Shown here: positions 51,466 through 60,085 of the stretch, piece after piece
How the letters are laid out: each line of letters begins with the position of its first letter
Position numbering within the stretch: the first letter of the stretch is position 1
From: Lactobacillus johnsonii ATCC 33200
GTDB lineage: Bacteria; Bacillota; Bacilli; Lactobacillales; Lactobacillaceae
Direction of reading: 5' to 3'
Assembly: GCF_000159355.1 (NCBI RefSeq)
Contig: NZ_GG670122.1
Location: 62,001 to 126,000 of the forward strand
Length of the DNA: 64,000 nt
Made by a program: the position numbers and the translations under genes
The notes under the pieces: model-generated
Told to the model about the DNA's origin: nothing
Seen by the model: the letters and a program-made list of their open reading frames with translations, nothing else
Database searches by the model: none

Positions 51466-53760
51466 TTGGTAAAAGAAACTGAACAACAAAAAGAACAAAA
51501 GCATTTAGATGATGTTCTTGGTTTAATTAAAAAGAAAGAAAAAGAGCTTGATCATTCAATCGAACATGCACAAAATGAAGCTCAAAATATCAACTCACAT
51601 TTTTTTGATGATGTGAAATTAGATTATGATGGCTACTCCACTTCAATGGATACTGCACTTTCTATTCACCAGCAACAACAAATGTTAGCGGAACGACAAA
51701 ATGCTTGGCAACATTCAGCTAAGCAATTATCAACTTTGCAGCGTTTAGAAAAGAAGCCATATTTTGCAAGAGTTGATTTTCAAGAACCTAATGAAGAACC
51801 AGAAACTATTTATATTGGATTAGGGTCTTTTGCAGATAAGGAAGATCATTTTTTAATCTATGATTGGCGTGCCCCAATATCATCTATTTACTATGATGGA
51901 AAATTAGGAAAAGTATCATATAATGCACCAGATGGTGTGCAAACTGTTGATATGACTAAGAAGCGTCAATTTTTAATTAAAGATGGCAAGATTACTAATA
52001 TGTTTGATACCAATGAATCCATTGGGGATCAAATGCTCTTAAATGTCTTGAATGAAAAATCATCTACACAGATGAAGTCAATTGTTACTACCATTCAACG
52101 TGAGCAAAATAAAATTATTAGAAATACTAGTGCTGATCTTTTATTTGTTCAAGGAGCTGCTGGTTCGGGGAAGACTTCTGCCATTATGCAGCGTGTGGCC
52201 TACTTACTATATCGCTATCGTGGTAATTTGACTTCTAGCGATGTTATTATGTTCAGCCCAAATCAATTATTTAATGATTATGTTAAAAATGTTCTTCCGG
52301 AAATGGGAGAACAGAATATGGTTCAAATGACTTACTGGCAGTTTGTTTCACGCCGTGTTCCCGGAATGAATGTTGAAAACTTATTTGAACAATTCGAAGA
52401 TAATGAGCAAAACGATAAGATTGTTAACTTGAAGAATTCATTGCAATTCTTTAATGCAGTAACTCGCTATGCTAAACATCTTGAAAAGAATGGTTTGATT
52501 TTTAAGAACATTTACTTTAAGAGTAAAGAAAAACCATTTTTTGATAAAGAAAAGATCAAGGAAATTTACTATGGCTTTAACGAAAACTACCATCTGAGAA
52601 ATAGAATTGAAGCTACAAAAGAAGCTTTGATTAATAGCTTAAACCGAAGAATTGAACCTGAAACTAAGAAGCCATGGGTTGATAAAACTATTGAATCTTT
52701 GGATCAAGAACAATTAAATAAGCTGTATGATCGTCCAGATCAAGAATTTGAATCTAGCGCAAAAGAAGAACACTTTTTAGCTCGTAAGATTGTAATTAAT
52801 CAATTAAAGCAAGTTAGTCGCAAGATTCGTCAGAATCGCTTTTTAAATATTCGTGCACAATACTTACGTTTTTTGCGTGCCGTTCCTAAGATAATTGACT
52901 TAAGTAAATGGGATATTACCCAAGAAGAATGGGATGCTCATATTGAAAATGTTAAAGAGCGATTTAAGGCTGGAAAAATCAAGATGGCTGATATTTCTCC
53001 ATACCTTTACCTATATGATCTAGTAACCGGACGTAGAACAGATTATGAAATGCGCTATGCCTTTATTGATGAAATTCAGGATTACACTCCATTCCAATTA
53101 GCGTACCTTAAGTACAATTTCCCTAGAGCTAAGTTCACGATGTTAGGTGACTTGAATCAAGCTATTTTTACTAAAGATGAAAGTAAAACCCTTTTGAGTC
53201 AAATCTCTAAATTATTTGATCCCGAGAAGACCGATGTTGTTCAATTAACGAAGTCGTACCGTTCAACTAAGGAAATAACTAACTTCACTAAGCAAATCTT
53301 GCGTCAAGGTGAAAAGATTGAAGCTTTTGATAGACGTGGTCCAAAGCCAGCCTTTTACAAGCGTGATAGTATTGAAAAAGAATACAGTGCCTTGCAAGAT
53401 ATATTAGTAGAAAACGATGAACAAAAGCTAACAACAGCAATTATTACTAAGACATTGGCTGAAGCTCAAGAAGTTGCTAAAGTATTAAAAGAAAGAAATA
53501 TTAAGGCAACTTTGATTGGGTCGGCAAACCAGCGTTTAGTGCCTGGTACTTTAGTAATGGCATCCTATCTTGCTAAAGGACTAGAATTTGATGCAGTAGT
53601 TGCTTGGGGCGTTTCAAAAGAAAACTATCATCAATTAGATGAAACTCAATTGCTTTACACTATTGCTTCACGTGCAATGTATAAATTAAACTTAATTTAT
53701 ACAGGTGAGAAGAGTCCTTTGTTTGATAATTTAGATGAAAAAACTTACGTAAATAAGTAA
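51466..53760 (+). CDS. helD: HelD-like RNA polymerase recycling factor / UvrD-like helicase
   Basis: 764 residues. A long N-terminal coiled-coil region (about 5-90) inserts into RNA polymerase in characterised HelD. A superfamily 1 motor follows: Walker A GAAGSGKTS (about 230), motif II FIDEIQDYT, LGDLNQAIF, and motif VI-like TIASRAMYKLNLIYTG. It removes RNA polymerase from nucleic acids at stalled or terminated complexes. TTG 51466 is preferred, since AGGTGA lies 7 bp ahead; an ATG 24 bp upstream lacks a site. Confidence 0.92.
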   Translation: MVKETEQQKEQKHLDDVLGLIKKKEKELDHSIEHAQNEAQNINSHFFDDVKLDYDGYSTSMDTALSIHQQQQMLAERQNAWQHSAKQLSTLQRLEKKPYFARVDFQEPNEEPETIYIGLGSFADKEDHFLIYDWRAPISSIYYDGKLGKVSYNAPDGVQTVDMTKKRQFLIKDGKITNMFDTNESIGDQMLLNVLNEKSSTQMKSIVTTIQREQNKIIRNTSADLLFVQGAAGSGKTSAIMQRVAYLLYRYRGNLTSSDVIMFSPNQLFNDYVKNVLPEMGEQNMVQMTYWQFVSRRVPGMNVENLFEQFEDNEQNDKIVNLKNSLQFFNAVTRYAKHLEKNGLIFKNIYFKSKEKPFFDKEKIKEIYYGFNENYHLRNRIEATKEALINSLNRRIEPETKKPWVDKTIESLDQEQLNKLYDRPDQEFESSAKEEHFLARKIVINQLKQVSRKIRQNRFLNIRAQYLRFLRAVPKIIDLSKWDITQEEWDAHIENVKERFKAGKIKMADISPYLYLYDLVTGRRTDYEMRYAFIDEIQDYTPFQLAYLKYNFPRAKFTMLGDLNQAIFTKDESKTLLSQISKLFDPEKTDVVQLTKSYRSTKEITNFTKQILRQGEKIEAFDRRGPKPAFYKRDSIEKEYSALQDILVENDEQKLTTAIITKTLAEAQEVAKVLKERNIKATLIGSANQRLVPGTLVMASYLAKGLEFDAVVAWGVSKENYHQLDETQLLYTIASRAMYKLNLIYTGEKSPLFDNLDEKTYVNK

Positions 53761-53764
53761 AAAT

Positions 53765-53818
53765 AAAATCCCTCTTGGATCTTGGTATCATTAGAACCTT
53801 GATTTAGAGGGATTTTTT
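53765..53818 (+). terminator. helD terminator
   Basis: An 11-bp stem (53765-53775 with 53806-53816) with a large internal loop and a T run. Confidence 0.82.
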
Positions 53819-53912
53819 ATTATTAAAGTAAGCAGATAGGGATTGAAAGTTAATTCTATTTAATTCTTATGCATTTTGACAGACTTAATACATAATAGTT
53901 AAAATACTTAGC

Positions 53913-54635
53913 ATGAAAAGATTAAATAGAGCTAGAAAATATCGGCGTAGAAGAAGAATTCTGCATACAGTTATATTTTTAATTACTGCTGGGGTAATTG
54001 CCTTAGGATTTAATTTTAAAAGATTTCAAAATGAATATGATTGGCTTACTTTAAAGCCAGAACAGAAGTTAAATGTTCCCTTAGTAAACCAATTACCAGA
54101 CTTACCAAATGGTTGTGAGGTTACCTCACTTGCGATGCTGTTGAAATACTATGATATTAATGTAAGTAAATTAGAGTTGTCATCGAATATCAAGCATGTA
54201 TCGTCTTTTGTTGGCAATAATTATCGAGGAAATCCACACGTTGGATTTGTTGGTTACATGAGTATCAAGAATGCAGGCTGGTGTGTGTATAATGAACCCC
54301 TATATAATGTGGCTAGAAAATACACAAAGCGAATTCGCAATTATACAGGCAATGATTTCGTTCAGGTATTGAAGTTGGTTTCTAAAGGGCATCCCGTAGT
54401 AATCATTACAACTTTGAAGTTTGATTGGGTAAATGATATGCAGACCTGGTCTACCAAGCAAGGAAAAGTTCATGTGACGCCGTCATCTCATGCTTGTGTG
54501 ATTACAGGTTACAACAAGAAAAAGGGGATTGTGTATGTAAATGATCCTTATGGCGTTAAAAATAAAAAGGTAAGCTTAAAGAAGATAGAGGCAAGCTATA
54601 ACCAGCAAGGTAAACAAGCACTTTATATTGAATAG
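53913..54635 (+). CDS. Membrane-anchored C39-like cysteine peptidase
   Basis: 240 residues. A very basic N-terminus (RKYRRRRR) and one helix (about 17-35) anchor an extracellular peptidase_C39_2 domain. Active-site candidates are Cys in LPNGCEVTSLAML, His in SSHACVITGY and Asp/Asn in VNDPYG. These proteins are papain-fold but not bacteriocin-exporter domains. The substrate is unknown and may be cell-wall or secreted peptides. Confidence 0.85.
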   Translation: MKRLNRARKYRRRRRILHTVIFLITAGVIALGFNFKRFQNEYDWLTLKPEQKLNVPLVNQLPDLPNGCEVTSLAMLLKYYDINVSKLELSSNIKHVSSFVGNNYRGNPHVGFVGYMSIKNAGWCVYNEPLYNVARKYTKRIRNYTGNDFVQVLKLVSKGHPVVIITTLKFDWVNDMQTWSTKQGKVHVTPSSHACVITGYNKKKGIVYVNDPYGVKNKKVSLKKIEASYNQQGKQALYIE

Positions 54636-54642
54636 CGCAGTA

Positions 54643-54676
54643 AAAAAAGCATCCCGTTATTGGGATGCTTTTTTAT
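54643..54676 (+). terminator. Terminator of the C39-like gene (copy 1 of a repeated element)
   Basis: A perfect 13-bp stem (54643-54655 with 54662-54674), loop GTTATT, and T run. Almost the same sequence recurs at 57532-57563. Confidence 0.92.
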
Positions 54677-54786
54677 GATGCTTGCATAAAAATGTTTTTC
54701 AAAATAGAAACATGTTTTCAAAACTGACTAATATATTCAAATTATTAATAATGACATGTAGTATAAGAATTGTCTTAAGAAGGTAC

Positions 54787-55470
54787 CTAATTAGACAAAA
54801 AGTTACTCATTAATAATTCAAAATAGATGAGTGTTAGACCAAAAAAAAGCTGAGGATAATGGCTATCAAAAGATGTGGGATTAAAAGTATCTGAACTTAT
54901 TGCAAGAGTTGAGTGTTTTGCAATTGTTGAATTTTTATCTCCAGTGAAAGATAAAATATCACAATTATTTTCGTCGGCTTGTGTGCAAAGTTCAGCAAGA
55001 CGCTTTGTTTCCCCAGAATTGCTGATAATAATTACTAGAGTGTTTTTGTGTTTTCTAAGCATTTCAAGATGTGAATTTGATGTGCAACGAAAGCCATTCA
55101 AATTGAGATATTCGCTCATATAATTAGCAATATTTTGAGAGTATCCACTACCCAATATCATAATCATTGAGTCTCTATGCTTATCCATTAAGTTGGAAAA
55201 AGGCTTTACGTATGACTCTACTTTTAAGTCGTTTTCAGTATTATTAGGGAAATTTGGTGCATCTGCTATTAGAAAGACCAATTCAGAATATCCTGAAAGC
55301 TTCATCTTTTTACAGGTCTTAACGATAAAGCTAGGAGAAGTAAAAGTTCTTTTGGCCAGTTCACGAATATTGATGTTTTTAATTTCGTTACGGTGTTGAT
55401 TCATATAAATTAATATTTTTTGTTCATCAGTATTTAGTTGAAACTTTTCACTAATAGTTTGAATATTCAT
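54787..55470 (-). CDS. RpiR-family transcriptional regulator
   Basis: 227 residues, with an HTH_6 N-terminus (IRELAKRTFTSPSFIVKTCKKM) and a SIS domain (MILGSGYSQNIANYM, IIISNSGETKRLAEL). It is divergent from the RarA-C-domain gene and EIIC gene and probably controls them in response to a sugar phosphate. Confidence 0.87.
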   Translation of the reverse strand: MNIQTISEKFQLNTDEQKILIYMNQHRNEIKNINIRELAKRTFTSPSFIVKTCKKMKLSGYSELVFLIADAPNFPNNTENDLKVESYVKPFSNLMDKHRDSMIMILGSGYSQNIANYMSEYLNLNGFRCTSNSHLEMLRKHKNTLVIIISNSGETKRLAELCTQADENNCDILSFTGDKNSTIAKHSTLAISSDTFNPTSFDSHYPQLFFGLTLIYFELLMSNFLSN

Positions 55471-55504
55471 TGCTTTCTCCTATAGATTGAAAGAAGGACT
55501 CACG

Positions 55505-56161
55505 ATGTCAGAAAAAGATGTTAAGAAAAATAAAGTACCACAAAATAGAGATAAAGAATTTTTAGCAGATCCATGGGCTAGAACCAGAACTAGAAATGGA
55601 TTAGCAGCCGATGAGGTTATCTCTGCACTACAAAAATCAATCAGAAAAGGAAAAGAACGGGCTGCTTGTGAGTTTGCTTATGAGATGTATATTTCTTCAC
55701 CTCAAATGGAAGAAAAATTATGGCGTAGACTTCAAGCTATTTCAGTTGAAGATATTGGAATGGGAAATCCACAAGCACCAATTCTAATTAATAATCTGAA
55801 TCAAATGAGACAAAACTTTAGTTACAATGAGCCGGATCGTGCAATGATGTTTGTACACGCAATTCGTTACTTATGTGAATCAACTAAAGATCGTTCGTCT
55901 GATTTACTTAAGAATATCATTATTAAGAATTTTGCTCTAGGTTATGTTCCTGAAATTCCAGATTATGCATTAGATAAACATACTACTCGTGGTCAAAAAA
56001 TGGGAAGAGGGAGTATGCATTTCCTAGAGGTTGATTCTAAAGTTACACCTCAATTAAAAGTTGATAATGATTATTGGGACGAATACCATAAAATTCGTGA
56101 AAATTGGGATGATAGTAAAGTTATTCCCAATGCTTTTAAGTTTAATCCATATCAAATTTAA
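55505..56161 (+). CDS. Stand-alone RarA/MgsA C-terminal-domain protein
   Basis: 218 residues resembling only the C-terminal tetramerisation part of RarA/MgsA (AAA_assoc_2 / MgsA_C). Landmarks are AADEVISALQKSIRKG, RRLQAISVEDIGMGNPQA and KHTTRGQKMGRG. The AAA+ ATPase module (Walker A and B) is missing entirely. ATG 55505 is preferred, since AAGGA lies upstream. It is 38 bp from a PTS EIIC gene and behind an RpiR regulator, so it is probably a sugar-locus protein of unknown function rather than a repair factor. Confidence 0.78.
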   Translation: MSEKDVKKNKVPQNRDKEFLADPWARTRTRNGLAADEVISALQKSIRKGKERAACEFAYEMYISSPQMEEKLWRRLQAISVEDIGMGNPQAPILINNLNQMRQNFSYNEPDRAMMFVHAIRYLCESTKDRSSDLLKNIIIKNFALGYVPEIPDYALDKHTTRGQKMGRGSMHFLEVDSKVTPQLKVDNDYWDEYHKIRENWDDSKVIPNAFKFNPYQI

Positions 56162-56199
56162 GTTGTATTTATCTTTAGTAAGGAAATAGGTACTCTCTC

Positions 56200-57525
56200 A
56201 TGGCTGAAACTACTGCTAAAAAAGATTCACTGATTACTAGATTGAATAAAGTTTTAACGCCTATTGGACAAAAACTTGGAAATGAAAAGCATCTACAGGC
56301 TATTTCAAATGGGATGCTTTTCGGATTGCCATTTTTGGTAATTGGTTCATTCTTCTTAATTGTTGCCAATCCTCCGATTGTACTTGATCGGTATGATCCA
56401 AGAACCGCTAATATTTTTATGCAGTGGCTTGCAGGTTGGAAATATTGGGCAATGGCACATTATGCGCAAATAACTATTCCATATAATATGACTATGGGTG
56501 TGTTTGGGATGATTTGTGCGTTTGGAATTGCCTATGAATTAAGCAAAGCGTATCGACGTCTTCACCCTGCAACTGATGGAATGATTTCATTAGTTACCTT
56601 CTTAATGGTAGCAACTACTGTTGATAAAAATAATAAAATTAGTCTCAATAATTTAGGAACAAATGGGTTATTTGTAGCAATTATTATTGGACTATTAGCT
56701 GTTGAAATTAATCGTGGCATTGAAAAAAGCAAATTAAAGATAAAATTACCAGATTCAATTCCTCCAATGGTTGCTAATTTCATTAATTCTCTGATTCCTT
56801 TGGTAGCTAACATCTTTATCTTTTATGGAGCTAATTTAATTTTAGTTAGTGTAACACATGCGGATTTCACAACTTTTATTATGAAATGTTTAACGCCAGC
56901 AACTTTTTTAGCTAATAGTTTGTGGGGCTATATTTTGATAGTAACTTTAGGAAATCTACTGTGGTTAATTGGGGTTAACGGCAGTAACGTTATCTTTCCA
57001 ATTGTGTTTGCAACTGGTATTGCGGCAACTGGTGCCAATGCAGCATTAGTGGCAAAAGGATTAGCACCTACTCATCTGATGAATTTACAAATGTTTAGAA
57101 TTGCTGTTTTAGGTGGATCAGGAAACTCACTTGCTTTAGTAATTTTGATGATGAGAAGTAAGGTAGAAAAATATCGAGCTTTAGGTAAGCTATCTATTAT
57201 TCCAGGAATTTGTAGTATCAATGAACCTATAATTTTTGGAACACCAATTTGTTTTAATCCTATTTTAGGAATTCCATTTTTAATTGCTCCGATTGTTAAT
57301 ATTATTTTGACATATATAGCTGAAAGTCTTCATTGGATTGGTATGGGATACATTGTCGATCCTTCATTTACTCCATTTTTCTTCCAAGCATATATGAGTT
57401 CAATGGACTGGAGAAATATTATTTTTGAAATTATCTTAATCATTATAGGTATATTTATCTATTTACCTTTCTTTAAGGTGGCTGAACAAAATGAATTAAG
57501 AAAGCAAGAAAATATAGCTGAATAA
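56200..57525 (+). CDS. PTS EIIC component, lactose/cellobiose (Lac) family
   Basis: 441 residues, about 10 membrane helices. Family signatures are HLQAISNGMLFGLPFLVIGS, GVNGSNVIFPIV and SINEPIIFGTPICFNPIL, where the Glu of the NEPI motif contributes to the sugar site. There is no EIIA or EIIB nearby, so it must borrow them from another operon. Cellobiose, diacetylchitobiose or lichenan oligosaccharides are typical substrates. Confidence 0.92.
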   Translation: MAETTAKKDSLITRLNKVLTPIGQKLGNEKHLQAISNGMLFGLPFLVIGSFFLIVANPPIVLDRYDPRTANIFMQWLAGWKYWAMAHYAQITIPYNMTMGVFGMICAFGIAYELSKAYRRLHPATDGMISLVTFLMVATTVDKNNKISLNNLGTNGLFVAIIIGLLAVEINRGIEKSKLKIKLPDSIPPMVANFINSLIPLVANIFIFYGANLILVSVTHADFTTFIMKCLTPATFLANSLWGYILIVTLGNLLWLIGVNGSNVIFPIVFATGIAATGANAALVAKGLAPTHLMNLQMFRIAVLGGSGNSLALVILMMRSKVEKYRALGKLSIIPGICSINEPIIFGTPICFNPILGIPFLIAPIVNIILTYIAESLHWIGMGYIVDPSFTPFFFQAYMSSMDWRNIIFEIILIIIGIFIYLPFFKVAEQNELRKQENIAE

Positions 57526-57531
57526 ATTAGT

Positions 57532-57566
57532 AAAAAAGCATCCCGTTATTGGGACGCTTTTTTATG
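57532..57566. terminator. Bidirectional terminator (copy 2 of a repeated element)
   Basis: A stem with one mismatch (57532-57544 with 57551-57563) and the same loop as the hairpin at 54643. It also overlaps the 3' end of the converging SGNH hydrolase gene. Confidence 0.85.
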
Positions 57567-58134
57567 ATATAGCAGCTGTTTCTTTCTCTTTGACTAATTC
57601 AGCAAGCTTTTCAATTAGTAATTTATTACCTTCTTGATTTAAATGGATACCGTCCTTCTGAAGTAAATCATTTGGATGACCTGTCTCACGCATTACTTTT
57701 GCAAAGTTTAAGAATGGAATATTATTTTCGATATGACATTGCTCAGCTACTAATTCAAATTGTAATGTTTTTGGCCATGCTTGATCTTTGGCGATTTTCC
57801 AATTAGTATAGGAAGGTCCCATTAAAATTGTTTTGTCGACACCAATTAAATCTACTAGAACTTGCAAGTTATGTGCATAGCGTCCAGCGCTTAAGCCAAA
57901 TTGCATGTTTGCGTCATTAGTACCTAAGGCAAGTATAACCAAGTCGTAATTGAAAGGTTTAATCCTTAAATCATAAAAGTCAATTGCCTCCTCAGTTGTA
58001 CTTCCAGGTACAGAATTATTAATAATTGTAAAATTAGGTAATTTTTCTTGCAGTCCTTGAGTTACAATATTAGTTGCGTGTCCATCAATATACCCTGCAA
58101 GTAGGGAATCACCAAAAAGAATTAATTTTTTCAT
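57562..58134 (-). CDS. SGNH/GDSL-family hydrolase (esterase)
   Basis: 190 residues, cytosolic. Block I is LFGDSLLAG with nucleophile Ser at residue 9, block III is LGTNDA, and block V is DGIHLN with catalytic Asp and His. The usual activity is deacylation of small or sugar esters. The substrate is unknown. Confidence 0.88.
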   Translation of the reverse strand: MKKLILFGDSLLAGYIDGHATNIVTQGLQEKLPNFTIINNSVPGSTTEEAIDFYDLRIKPFNYDLVILALGTNDANMQFGLSAGRYAHNLQVLVDLIGVDKTILMGPSYTNWKIAKDQAWPKTLQFELVAEQCHIENNIPFLNFAKVMRETGHPNDLLQKDGIHLNQEGNKLLIEKLAELVKEKETAAIS

Positions 58135-58223
58135 AGATATCTTCTTTTCTTTCTCTCAATATATATGATAGGCTGAACAATGTAAAAATACTAGGAACAA
58201 GGCAGAAGGAAGGCGGGCTTTTT

Positions 58224-59075
58224 ATGCAAGAGCAATTTTTACACTTGACACCTGATAAGTGGCAGGCATTAATTCCTCCAAGTGATGAATTTAGTGCAGA
58301 AATTTTCATGATGAAGAATCTTCAATATATCATGAGTCAAAAAAATGCTGTTTACCATACTCAACAAACATTTTATAAAGAACAGTGGCAAAAGATTCCT
58401 TTTATAATTGGAGTGACGGGATCTGTTGCTGTTGGTAAGTCCACCTTTGCCAAGAAAATAACGCGGTTATTTGAACGCCTTGAACCGGATAAAAAGATTG
58501 CTCAAGTTTCTACTGACGGCTTTTTAATGTCTAATGCAGAACTTAAAGCTAAAAACTTAATGGATCAAAAGGGCTTCCCAGTATCATTTAATTGGGATGC
58601 CTTTTCTACTTTTCTGTCAAGTGTTAAAGCTGGTAAAGAAAGAGTACCATATCGACTATACTCACAGGAAATTTCTGATTTAGTTCCTAATGAAGTTGGA
58701 TCAGTTGAACAGCCGGATATCTTAGTAGTAGAAGGAATAAATTTACTAGAAGTTCCTCCTAACGGCCAAGCACCGCCAAGTGATTTCTTAGATTATGTGA
58801 TTTATCTAGATGCTAGTGAAGAGGACCTAGAAAGATGGTATCTTGATCGCTATCATTTAATGTTAGAAATTAATCGCAATAATCCAGACAATTATTTTTA
58901 TCAATGGGCTCATGTACCACGTGAACAAGCAGATATTTTTGCCAAAAAAGTTTGGCGAGATGTTAATTTGAAGAACTTACACGAGTATATTGAACCAACT
59001 AAAAAACGAGCAGACATGATTATTAAAAAGTATGGTAATCATGAAATTAGTGATATGTATATTAAGAAATTTTAG
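58224..59075 (+). CDS. coaA: Type I pantothenate kinase
   Basis: 283 residues, first enzyme of coenzyme A synthesis. P-loop GVTGSVAVGKST (about 71), STDGFL and the CoaA motif YFYQWAHVP are present. It is slightly shorter at the N-terminus than the E. coli enzyme. GGCGGGC-type ribosome region precedes ATG 58224. It is followed 12 bp later by efp. Confidence 0.93.
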   Translation: MQEQFLHLTPDKWQALIPPSDEFSAEIFMMKNLQYIMSQKNAVYHTQQTFYKEQWQKIPFIIGVTGSVAVGKSTFAKKITRLFERLEPDKKIAQVSTDGFLMSNAELKAKNLMDQKGFPVSFNWDAFSTFLSSVKAGKERVPYRLYSQEISDLVPNEVGSVEQPDILVVEGINLLEVPPNGQAPPSDFLDYVIYLDASEEDLERWYLDRYHLMLEINRNNPDNYFYQWAHVPREQADIFAKKVWRDVNLKNLHEYIEPTKKRADMIIKKYGNHEISDMYIKKF

Positions 59076-59087
59076 AGGTACTTGTTA

Positions 59088-59660
59088 ATGCAAGCAATTG
59101 AATTAAAAAAAGGTATGATTTTTAACCAAGATGGTAAGTTGATTGAAGTATTAAAGAGTAATCACCACAAACCTGGTAAGGGTAATACAGTTATGCAAAT
59201 GGATTTGCGTGATGTTATAAGTGGTGCAGTTGTACATAAAACAATGCGTCCAAGTGAAAAAGTAGACTTAGTTAATGTCTCCTTGAAAAAGGCACAATAT
59301 CTTTACGATGATGACACTAACTTTATTTTTATGGATACAGATACTTATGAACAATATTTAATTCCTAAAGAACATTTAGCTTCAGAAGCTAAATTCTTAA
59401 TGCCAAATATTGAAGTAGACCTTAAGTTTACTGATGAAGGTAAATTAATCGGAATTAACTTACCATCCACTGTAAAGATGACAGTTAAAGAGACTCAACC
59501 AGAAATCAAGGGTGCAACTGCTGCTGGTGGTGGTAAGCCTGCAACAATGGATACTGGTTTAGTTGTAACTGTACCAGATTTCATTAAGGAAGGCGAAGAA
59601 TTAATTATTGGAACTGAAAACGGTGATTATAAAGGCCGTGCAGATAGTATTACTAGATAG
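59088..59660 (+). CDS. efp: Elongation factor P
   Basis: 190 residues, three beta-barrel domains. The loop tip is HHKPGKG, with Lys31 at the modifiable position. The C-terminal signature GEELIIGTENGDYKGRAD is present. EF-P relieves ribosome stalling at proline runs. ATG 59088 (MQAIELKKGM) is preferred over a TTG two codons earlier, since AGAGGTA lies upstream. It is likely co-transcribed with coaA. Confidence 0.95.
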   Translation: MQAIELKKGMIFNQDGKLIEVLKSNHHKPGKGNTVMQMDLRDVISGAVVHKTMRPSEKVDLVNVSLKKAQYLYDDDTNFIFMDTDTYEQYLIPKEHLASEAKFLMPNIEVDLKFTDEGKLIGINLPSTVKMTVKETQPEIKGATAAGGGKPATMDTGLVVTVPDFIKEGEELIIGTENGDYKGRADSITR

Positions 59661-59663
59661 TAG

Positions 59664-59695
59664 AGAAGGAACTGTGTAAAAGCAGTTCCTTTTTC
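59664..59695 (+). terminator. coaA-efp terminator
   Basis: A 9-bp stem (59666-59674 with 59683-59691) followed by T residues. Confidence 0.85.
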
Positions 59696-59735
59696 TATAT
59701 AAAAATTTTACTGAATTTGTCTCACTCGATTTTAG

Positions 59736-59765
59736 ACAGTCCTTATAAAAATAAGGGCTGTTTTT
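59736..59765 (+). terminator. Second terminator hairpin after efp
   Basis: An 11-bp stem with one wobble (59736-59746 with 59751-59761), AAAA loop, and TTTTT. It may back up the first terminator. Confidence 0.8.
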
Positions 59766-59971
59766 AGCTTTTGTAATTATCTGACTGGAAAAGTATAGAG
59801 CTTTATTAGCTATGAAACATAAGGCATCAACTATTAAATAAGATAAGCTACTTAATTATTGACTATCAGTAAATGAGGTTCTATATTGTGTGGTAAAAAG
59901 GCTTACTTAATTTGTGGCAAATAATATTATCCAGAAATAATTATCAAGAAAAAATTCATAAAATGGAAAAC
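59766..59971. other. Gene-free spacer between terminators
   Basis: About 200 bp of AT-rich DNA without a supportable ORF (longest start gives 9 codons, MKHKASTIK). It lies between terminators at 59736 and 59972, so it could be a small-RNA gene or the remains of a lost gene. No promoter or fold is convincing. Confidence 0.35.
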
Positions 59972-60009
59972 AAAAAAATACTGCTCGATTTTTCGGGCAG
60001 TATTTTTTT
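59972..60009. terminator. Third terminator hairpin before the EamA gene
   Basis: A 16-bp stem with one wobble (59972-59987 with 59994-60009), A run on one side and T run on the other, so it works in both directions. No adjacent gene explains it. Confidence 0.85.
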
Positions 60010-60085
60010 ATGAAGCGAGAAATAAGTAACAAAGGAAGTATGTTATGATGATTTAGATCAATTTTAATTTGTGAGGAAAAGTTGG

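Noticed and set aside
59766-59971. Insertion-sequence remnant between efp and the EamA gene
   Set aside because: No terminal inverted repeats, target duplications or transposase motifs can be found.
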